DNA of 5,073 nt from Bryobacterales bacterium. Lineage in GTDB: Bacteria > Acidobacteriota > Terriglobia > Bryobacterales > Bryobacteraceae. Shown one piece after another: positions 1-4,460 of this stretch. The position numbers were made by a program, and so were the translations under genes. Location of the stretch: NCBI GenBank assembly GCA_025462985.1, contig JAOAPP010000807.1, positions 1-5,073 on the forward strand. Reading direction: 5' to 3'. The notes under the pieces are model-generated. The model saw nothing but the letters and a program-made list of their open reading frames with translations. It was not told the DNA's origin and did not search any database. The first letter of the stretch is position 1. Every line of letters begins with the position of its first letter.

Positions 1-1517
1 TGACGCTCAACCTCGGCTTGCGCTGGGAATACCAGGGAGCGCTCACGGAGTCTCACGGCCGTGTTTCCGTGCTGGATCCCACGCTGAGCGGATCGATCGG
101 CAATGCCGGGAGTGGCGCTCTCGGCGCATTTCGTATCGGGAATCCAGCGGTCAACGGCAACCCTGCGAATGTTGCGCCTCGCGTCGGATTGGCGTGGAAC
201 CCACGAAGCGGCAAGTTGGTGGTGCGCGCGGGATACGGAATTTATTGGGATGCCTTCACGTTTTCGCCGCTTGCGCAGGGGCGGACCAACGCGCCATTGA
301 GCTATACCTTCAGCCAGAGCGGCACGGCCTCCTTTACTGGTGCAAATAACTTCGATGCGTTGTTGGCCGGCACTGCGCCGATCGTCAAGCAAGCCAGAGC
401 ACAGCTTGGATCGTTCGGAGATCTGACCAATTTTGGTTCACTGACTACGTTCAATCGCAATCTTCCGAATGCCTACTCGCAGCAGTACAACTTAACGCTT
501 GAATACCATTTGACTTCCTCGGCAGTGGCGAGCCTCGGCTATGTAGGAACGAAAGGCACTCATTTGGGCGGTGTTCTTCCTATCAATTCGACTGCGGCTT
601 CAATCGCGGGAGCAACGAGCGATGCCGATGAACTGGCGCGCCTTTCCCAATTCCAAGCGGCGTTTCAGGCCGAGAACGGGCCCGGCAATAGTCGGCTGGA
701 TGCGAGGTTCGACCAGGTCAATCTCATCACGGATTGGGCGTCTTCTTCCTACAACGCGCTGCAAGCTGCGCTCCGCCACTCATTGCGATACGGTTTGACG
801 CTGCAGGCCTCGTATACATGGTCGAAGTCGATTGATAATTCGTCGTCATCGAATCCGGTGCAGGACGCGAACGACAACGGCTTCCCTCAAAACGCTACCT
901 CACTGCGTTCGGAGCGCGCTGTTTCCAACTTTGATGTTCCGCATCGCGTTGTTGTGACGGCGGTCTGGAACTTGCCATTTTTTCGGCGTCGCTCCGACCT
1001 GTTCTCGACCGTTCTATTGAAGGGTTGGTCTTTTCAATCCATCAACACCTGGCAGTCCGGCATACCGGCGACGATTCTGTCGGGTCCGGTGCTCGGTATC
1101 ACCGACGTGAATCTGGACGGGAACTTCATTCCGAACGGGGATGACAATACGCGGGCGAATTGTCGGCTGGGCGGCGATTTCAGATTGAACAATGCCGGTT
1201 CTCTTTTCACGCAGACGAAGTATTCGCAAGCGCTGCTCGGCAATAACGGTACGTGCGGACGAAACACCGCGCGGCTGAAGAGCTATGTCGATTTTGACTG
1301 GGCTTTCCAAAAGGATTTCCGACTGAGAGAATCTTCGGTTCTGGGGTCGGGGCCATGGGATTTGCAGTTCCGGGGAGAGCTCTACAACGTTTTCAATCAT
1401 CCTTATTTGCGGCCATCCGGGGATGCATGGCGGACGGTGTCGAGCGCGGGGTTCGGCGTGTTGAATACTGCCGGCCCATCACGGAATGTGCAGTTTGCGC
1501 TGCGGCTGTCTTGGTAG
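1..1517 (+). CDS. Oar-like TonB-dependent receptor, C-terminal part (5' truncated)
   Basis: This is the last 504 residues of an outer-membrane beta-barrel protein; the frame is already open at base 3, so the start lies outside the window. The visible part opens with TLNLGLRWEY, a barrel strand typical of the Oar/CarboxypepD_reg-TonB receptor family. Further family-typical strands are APRVGLAWNPRSGKLVVRAGYG (about 169-238), YSQQYNLTLEYHL (about 474-512), LQASYTWSKSIDNSS (about 801-845), NFDVPHRVVVTAVWNLPF (about 927-980), and GELYNVFNHPYLR (about 1374-1412). It ends in QFALRLSW, and the terminal aromatic residue fits the signal used by the BAM machinery. Family members are usually about 1000-1200 residues, with an N-terminal carboxypeptidase-regulatory-like domain and a plug, neither visible here. 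Family knowledge suggests uptake of, or binding to, large substrates such as glycans or peptides; the substrate cannot be read from sequence. An intact frame up to TAG at 1515-1517 argues for a functional gene. Confidence 0.9.
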   Translation, partial: TLNLGLRWEYQGALTESHGRVSVLDPTLSGSIGNAGSGALGAFRIGNPAVNGNPANVAPRVGLAWNPRSGKLVVRAGYGIYWDAFTFSPLAQGRTNAPLSYTFSQSGTASFTGANNFDALLAGTAPIVKQARAQLGSFGDLTNFGSLTTFNRNLPNAYSQQYNLTLEYHLTSSAVASLGYVGTKGTHLGGVLPINSTAASIAGATSDADELARLSQFQAAFQAENGPGNSRLDARFDQVNLITDWASSSYNALQAALRHSLRYGLTLQASYTWSKSIDNSSSSNPVQDANDNGFPQNATSLRSERAVSNFDVPHRVVVTAVWNLPFFRRRSDLFSTVLLKGWSFQSINTWQSGIPATILSGPVLGITDVNLDGNFIPNGDDNTRANCRLGGDFRLNNAGSLFTQTKYSQALLGNNGTCGRNTARLKSYVDFDWAFQKDFRLRESSVLGSGPWDLQFRGELYNVFNHPYLRPSGDAWRTVSSAGFGVLNTAGPSRNVQFALRLSW

Positions 1518-1560
1518 GCGGATGTCAGGCAATGTTGAATGAAAGTAGCTATCTGATGGC

Positions 1561-1566
1561 TATAAT
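1561..1566 (+). promoter_or_regulatory. -10 element of toxin-antitoxin promoter, near-leaderless
   Basis: A perfect TATAAT hexamer ends 9 bases before the antitoxin ATG at 1576. Transcription starting about 7 bases downstream would begin at about 1573, giving an mRNA with almost no leader. The best -35 match, TTGAAT at 1535-1540, is 20 bases away, which is longer than the usual 16-18, so the -35 is uncertain. GCTAT occurs three times around the box (1548-1552, 1559-1563, 1573-1577) and may be where the antitoxin binds to repress its own operon. That binding role is inference. Confidence 0.5.
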
Positions 1567-1575
1567 GAAGTCGCT

Positions 1576-1815
1576 ATGAAAGTCAGTGTTGCCGAGGCGA
1601 AAAACAAATTGACGCAATTGATTACAGCCGTAGAAAAAGGCGGACGCGTCACCATTTGTCGGCACGGGAAGCCGATAGTGGATCTCGTGCAAACACGGGA
1701 AGAGGAGCGGACGCCGAGAGTGTTTGGTGGTCTCAAAGGAAAAGTCAAGATTATCGATCCGGACTGGGCCAAACCACAGAATGATGTCGAAGCGTGGCTA
1801 AAGGGCGATGTTTGA
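1576..1815 (+). CDS. Type II antitoxin, Phd/YefM family
   Basis: This 79-residue protein is an antitoxin of the Phd/YefM (VapB-like) group. Residues 1-40 carry the family pattern MKVSVAEAKNKLTQLI...GGRVTICRHGKPIVDLV, the fold that dimerises and binds operator DNA. Residues 41-79 form a charged tail, with IDPDWAKPQNDVEAWL near the end, matching the usual toxin-wrapping segment. The role inferred from the family is to neutralise the PIN ribonuclease encoded next and to repress the shared promoter. Its stop TGA (1813-1815) lies inside the toxin gene, an 8-base overlap typical of translationally coupled pairs. The start at 1576 is chosen because MKVSV is the canonical family N terminus. A weak GAAG at 1567-1570 could be a ribosome site, but may lie upstream of the transcript start. 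No defect is seen. Confidence 0.9.
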   Translation: MKVSVAEAKNKLTQLITAVEKGGRVTICRHGKPIVDLVQTREEERTPRVFGGLKGKVKIIDPDWAKPQNDVEAWLKGDV

Positions 1816-2209
1816 TGATCTCCGCGTGTTATTAGACACGCAGGCATTCCTGGAGCTTTCGGTCTATGGTCTCGAAAAGGTGAGTGCCGCTATTCGGAGA
1901 GCTGTGGAGGATGAGGAAACCGATATTCTACTGAGTTCGATCTCTGTCACGGAGATTGCGATCAAGGCGGCTATCGGGAAGCTGTCCTTTGGTGCGGAAC
2001 AAGTATCTCAGGGCATCAAGCTTCTGCGGATTACCTATATCCCGTACACGCCCCGCCACGTGCAGGAGATGTTCCGTTTGCCGAGAGTGGAAGGACACCG
2101 CGACCCGTTCGACCGGATGCTGATCGCGACGGCGCTGGCCGAGAACGTGCCGCTGGTGTCGTCAGATAAGCAATTCAAACGGTACAAAGGTCTGAAGGTG
2201 ATCCGTTGA
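1808..2209 (+). CDS. PIN-domain toxin, VapC-like ribonuclease
   Basis: This 133-residue PIN-domain protein is the toxin partner of the antitoxin just upstream. PIN toxins of this type cut RNA in a metal-dependent way and arrest growth when the antitoxin is lost. The four expected acidic residues can be placed: D10 in LLDTQAFL, E49 in ISVTEIAIK, D102 in HRDPFDRMLIATAL (D99 is also acidic), and D120 in LVSSDKQF. The length is normal for the family and the frame is intact, so it is probably active. A common family N-terminal motif is LLDTHALLW; here the His is Gln (Q12) and the Trp is replaced (LEL). The ATG at 1808 overlaps the antitoxin end and follows AAGGG at 1801-1805 with a very short spacer, consistent with coupling. 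GTG at 1826 would be an alternative start but has no visible ribosome site. The RNA target cannot be predicted. Confidence 0.9.
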   Translation: MFDDLRVLLDTQAFLELSVYGLEKVSAAIRRAVEDEETDILLSSISVTEIAIKAAIGKLSFGAEQVSQGIKLLRITYIPYTPRHVQEMFRLPRVEGHRDPFDRMLIATALAENVPLVSSDKQFKRYKGLKVIR

Positions 2210-2244
2210 TGGACCTATCCTGTCCCCGCTGCGGCAAGCCCTGA
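2209..2244 (+). other. Tiny ORF MDLSCPRCGKP, possible zinc-ribbon remnant
   Basis: An 11-codon ORF starts in a TGATG overlap with the toxin stop and reads MDLSCPRCGKP before TGA. CPxCGK is the knuckle of many zinc ribbons, so this may be the start of a lost gene. Reading on in the +2 frame after GKP gives LTLEHLRTSPLL, which does not clearly match a known family. Eleven codons can easily arise by chance. The rest of the gap to 2288 shows no convincing hairpin plus T-tract terminator on either strand. Confidence 0.15.
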
Positions 2245-2288
2245 CACTGGAGCATTTGCGCACCTCTCCCTTGCTGCGAATACGGGCT

Positions 2289-3263
2289 TTATGCTGGATA
2301 ATTCGGTCGAGTGATGATGCTGGGTTTCATGCCTTGTGCCGCAAGCGATAGCCTGATCTCTTCCCGATAGGCCGCGTTCAACAGGATGATTGCACTCGGC
2401 GGAGCCTTGCGCAGAGATTCCGGAGCCGAGATATGCTGTCCGGTCCCCGGCACAAACATCTGCTGCTTGCGCGGGTTCGAATCGATCACTTGGGCGATAT
2501 GGCCTGCTTTCGGAACCAGATTTAAAAAGGTCACTCCTTTTGCCCCCGCACCCCAGAACGCGAAAGGCTTCCCAGCCTCCGAAAGGTGCGTGAGGCAGGC
2601 TGACCAGTCCCGGACCGCTTTCGCAAACTGCGTAGCGAACGAGTTCATATAGGCGGTAGTTGCTTCACTTTTTCGCTGACACTGCAGATCGGAACTCGCG
2701 TTGTTTGCTCGCCCGCTGACACTGGCCTCAATGGTGAGAAATTGACCCGAGAAAGTCTTGCCGACTGCTAGCACCTGGAACCCTGCCCGTTTGAACAAGG
2801 CGGGCAATGTTTCTTCCGTGAAGTAGGACACGTGCGGATAGATTACATCCCAAAGGCCCTCGCCTCCGAGAACAAAATCACCGTTGGGAACTTCGAAGTA
2901 AAATGTCGCAGCGGGGCTTGTCGCGCTCATTCTGGACAGGCGTTGCAGGAAAGCAAGCGGGTTTTCGATGTGTTCCAAAACATGACGGCAGCATAGGAAG
3001 TCGAAACCCTGCCGGGCTTCCATATGTCCGAAATAGCCTTTGACGAAATCGACGCCTGGCATTGGGGTGAAGTCATCCGGAAAGCTTGGATCGAATCCTT
3101 TGCCCGTGTTGTTGCCCCGACCGCATAACAGTTTCAAGAAGGCGCCATTGCCGCAGCCAATTTCGACAATCCGCTTATGACGAAGTTTGTGAGCGTCCAC
3201 CAAGTGCTCGGCCAAAGCCTGGGTAGGCTTGAAATGCGGGTGAAAAGTCCAGTGAGTTGTCAT
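2289..3263 (-). CDS. Catalytic C-terminal fragment of the broken methyltransferase
   Basis: This is the downstream frame, open from 3344 with an ATG at 3263. Genuine family sequence begins around 3221 (QALAEHLVD); the residues before it are out of frame. SAM motif I is IVEIGCGNGAFLKLL, followed by GKGFDPSF (acidic motif II region), DFLCCRHVLEHIENP (motif IV) and FYFEVPN. YPHVSYFTEETL is a well-conserved family segment. The C-terminal domain shows FWGAGAKGVTFLN, then VIDSNPRKQQMFVPGTG and IILLNAAYREEI, typical of Methyltransf_14. It ends at TAA (2291-2289) after RPNYPA. If translated separately it would keep the SAM site but lack the zinc domain. Confidence 0.7.
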   Translation of the reverse strand: MTTHWTFHPHFKPTQALAEHLVDAHKLRHKRIVEIGCGNGAFLKLLCGRGNNTGKGFDPSFPDDFTPMPGVDFVKGYFGHMEARQGFDFLCCRHVLEHIENPLAFLQRLSRMSATSPAATFYFEVPNGDFVLGGEGLWDVIYPHVSYFTEETLPALFKRAGFQVLAVGKTFSGQFLTIEASVSGRANNASSDLQCQRKSEATTAYMNSFATQFAKAVRDWSACLTHLSEAGKPFAFWGAGAKGVTFLNLVPKAGHIAQVIDSNPRKQQMFVPGTGQHISAPESLRKAPPSAIILLNAAYREEIRLSLAAQGMKPSIITRPNYPA

Positions 3264-3588
3264 ACTGTGTGTCATATTCGACCGCATTCGCATCGAACTG
3301 GGCGTTGAATACGAGGCCGCAGAAATGACAAGCCCTGAGCTCAATCGTACCGGTTGCGCACTGGCGGGCTGCCATCTCGCTAGGCCAGAGAGCAGAGCAA
3401 TTCGCGGGAACCTGGGAGGCGCGAAAGATCAGCTCCGAAATTTGTGTGTTGCAGCCGGGGCAGGAGGAACGAGACGCTGAAGGGTTGGTTACGCTTTCAA
3501 TCCGCTTTGAAGAACGGGAGACTGCGGAATGGATCGCGGCGAGAGGCCTGTTCTGTATATCCATACAGTGTTCATAACGACTGGACAC
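3175..3588 (-). CDS. N-terminal zinc-ribbon fragment of the broken methyltransferase
   Basis: This is the upstream reading frame of the frameshifted gene, 137 codons as it stands. It has about 40 low-complexity, Ser/Arg-rich residues before the zinc domain, longer than usual. It then carries two CxxC knuckles, CPGC at residues 43-46 and CHFC at 87-90, followed by GLVFNAQFD and EYDTQYDNSLDFSPAFQAY, the standard bridge into the methyltransferase domain. Residues after Y122 (PGFGRALGG...) are out of frame with the family and are nonsense. Alone it could not catalyse methyl transfer. Confidence 0.7.
   Translation of the reverse strand: MSSRYEHCMDIQNRPLAAIHSAVSRSSKRIESVTNPSASRSSCPGCNTQISELIFRASQVPANCSALWPSEMAARQCATGTIELRACHFCGLVFNAQFDANAVEYDTQYDNSLDFSPAFQAYPGFGRALGGRSQTSS
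3553..3568. promoter_or_regulatory. Inverted repeat CTGTAT-N4-ATACAG at methyltransferase start
   Basis: A perfect 6+6 base palindrome with a 4-base centre (ATCC) covers the candidate ATG at 3564 of the methyltransferase gene. Its outer CTGT/ACAG half-sites resemble two other palindromes in the window (4211-4221 and 4356-4376). A role as operator for the XRE-cupin regulator is inference. A chance palindrome of this size is possible. Confidence 0.35.
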
Positions 3589-3648
3589 AGTGTAGACGAG
3601 AATCGCCCCAAATTGCTACATCGGTCGTGACAAATGCCGCGAAGCAGT

Positions 3649-4197
3649 TTATGGCCGGAGAGAAATCACCAGGATCTCGGCCATCACGTCCGACTCATTT
3701 CGCCACTGGCGACTCGTTCCGGCCACGATAGTCACGGAGTCGCCTCGTTCGAGGGTCTGCTCTCCCTCCTGTAACCTCAAGACTGCTTTGCCTTCAAAGA
3801 CGATGGCAAATTCATCGGAGATCGACGGGCTGGCATGCTTTCCCGTCAGCCCGCCGGGCCTGATGCTCAACATGGAGGCCTGAAACTGCGATCCGTTCGG
3901 AAGCGAGCCGAGCGACGCGATTTCGGCCCGTGACCAGTCGAGCGCTATATGGGCCCGTTCGCTAGCGCGTACGACGTTCACAAGACGCTGATTCACTGAA
4001 TGGAAGAACTGGGCGAGGGTTACGCCGAGTGCGTTGGCTATTTTCTCCATGGATGAAATGGAGGGCGAACACTGCCCATTTTCGATTTGCGACAGGAAAC
4101 TTGGCGAGAAGTCCGTCTTCTCTGCCAACGCGCGCAGAGAAATGCCCTGCTGTTCCCTTAACCGACGGAGAGAGCCTCCAAGAGTCTGTTCGATCAT
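3649..4197 (-). CDS. XRE-family transcriptional regulator with C-terminal cupin domain
   Basis: This 182-residue protein joins an N-terminal helix-turn-helix of the XRE/Cro type (about residues 6-65) to a C-terminal cupin (about 105-180). The DNA-binding part reads LRRLREQQGISLRALAEKTD then SPSFLSQIENGQCSPSISSMEKIANALGV, with the recognition helix around residues 31-41. The cupin part includes SDEFAIVFEGKAVL and LERGDSVTIVAGTSRQWRN. In many relatives the cupin binds a metal or small ligand through His residues; here the usual HxHxxxxE stretch is reduced to H121 and E129, and the usual PHxWxN is SRQWRN, so a metal site is doubtful. The role inferred is a local repressor or ligand-responsive regulator. 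It lies 60 bases upstream of the methyltransferase on the same strand and is divergent from the glycosyltransferase. The ATG at 4197 gives the normal family N terminus; GAAG sits 5 bases before it. Confidence 0.9.
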   Translation of the reverse strand: MIEQTLGGSLRRLREQQGISLRALAEKTDFSPSFLSQIENGQCSPSISSMEKIANALGVTLAQFFHSVNQRLVNVVRASERAHIALDWSRAEIASLGSLPNGSQFQASMLSIRPGGLTGKHASPSISDEFAIVFEGKAVLRLQEGEQTLERGDSVTIVAGTSRQWRNESDVMAEILVISLRP

Positions 4198-4210
4198 TTT
4201 CGCTTCTATC

Positions 4211-4221
4211 CTGTATAACAG
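4211..4221. promoter_or_regulatory. Short inverted repeat CTGT-N3-ACAG before the regulator gene
   Basis: CTGTATAACAG lies 14 bases upstream of the regulator start. On the minus strand it contains TTATAC, a possible -10 box, though no good -35 is visible at the right distance. A repressor bound here would block the promoter, which fits autoregulation by the XRE-cupin protein. The arms are only 4 bases, so alone this is weak evidence; its interest comes from similarity to 4356-4376. Confidence 0.3.
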
Positions 4222-4314
4222 CCGCGTTTATTCCACGTCCCCGTGTCTCCGGCAGACAAGGCGTGCGCTGGATGTTTGCAGAAGCTATCTAGTACTACAC
4301 TGCATCGCCAGGCA

Positions 4315-4342
4315 TTGAACTTTGGAGTTTTCAGGGTAAGAT
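4315..4342 (+). promoter_or_regulatory. Candidate sigma-70 promoter for the glycosyltransferase
   Basis: TTGAAC (4315-4320) and TAAGAT (4337-4342) are separated by 16 bases and each match four of six consensus positions. The predicted transcript start is about 4349, giving a leader of about 110 bases before the glycosyltransferase ATG at 4461. The inverted repeat at 4356-4376 falls just downstream of this start. The assignment is by eye. Confidence 0.4.
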
Positions 4343-4355
4343 TCGAAGTGGGCGA

Positions 4356-4376
4356 CTGTTAAGTAGCTCTTAACAG
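4356..4376. promoter_or_regulatory. Perfect 8+8 inverted repeat, likely operator
   Basis: CTGTTAAG and its exact reverse complement CTTAACAG flank a 5-base centre (TAGCT), making a 21-base palindrome. There is no T-tract after it, so a terminator is unlikely. Its place about 7-27 bases downstream of the predicted transcript start suits a repressor binding site. It could instead fold as an mRNA 5' hairpin. The neighbouring XRE-cupin protein is the obvious candidate binder, by position only. Confidence 0.5.
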
Positions 4377-4460
4377 GAGTCTGTCTGGGGTCTGGGTCGT
4401 TGATGAAAGCTCGCCGTCAGAGCAACAGATTACCTGACTTGATTGAAAGTGCAAAGGTTC

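Larger units (their letters stand above)
2289..3588 (-). pseudogene. Zinc-ribbon class I SAM methyltransferase (C-methyltransferase type), frameshifted
   Basis: Two overlapping minus-strand frames together encode one protein of about 425-433 residues with the layout of sugar C-methyltransferases: an N-terminal zinc-binding domain (Methyltransf_13 type), a SAM-binding Rossmann domain, and a C-terminal domain (Methyltransf_14 type). The first frame reads properly to ...NSLDFSPAFQAY (Y codon 3225-3223); the second continues QALAEHLVDAHKL...IVEIGCGNG from 3221. Relatives read FQAYA-x-x-LA here, so loss of two bases (or gain of one) near 3222 explains the break. The likely role is methylation of a nucleotide-activated sugar or related precursor for surface polysaccharide. 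It follows the XRE-cupin gene by 60 bases on the same strand, probably as one operon. GTG at 3588 gives the longest start; ATG at 3564 (MDIQNRPL) is the alternative, and neither has a strong ribosome site. A sequencing or assembly error is as possible as a real pseudogene, because both halves remain well conserved. Confidence 0.8.

Noticed and set aside
1014..1400. 128-codon minus-strand ORF inside the TonB-dependent receptor gene
   Set aside because: It lies wholly antisense to a well-recognised barrel gene, shows no family features, and is an expected shadow of the GC-rich coding frame.
1560..1847. 95-codon minus-strand ORF antisense to the antitoxin
   Set aside because: The plus strand encodes a clear Phd/YefM antitoxin; the antisense product has no recognisable motif.
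2210..2288. Possible bidirectional terminator between the convergent toxin and methyltransferase genes
   Set aside because: I found no stable stem followed by a T tract on either strand, so no terminator is called.
2386..2652. Plus-strand ORFs of 88 and 67 codons opposite the methyltransferase
   Set aside because: They are antisense to the conserved C-terminal methyltransferase domain and carry no known motif.
4356..4376. Intrinsic terminator reading of the 8+8 palindrome
   Set aside because: The stem is AT-rich and is followed by GAGTCTG rather than a run of T, and it lies in front of a gene rather than behind one.
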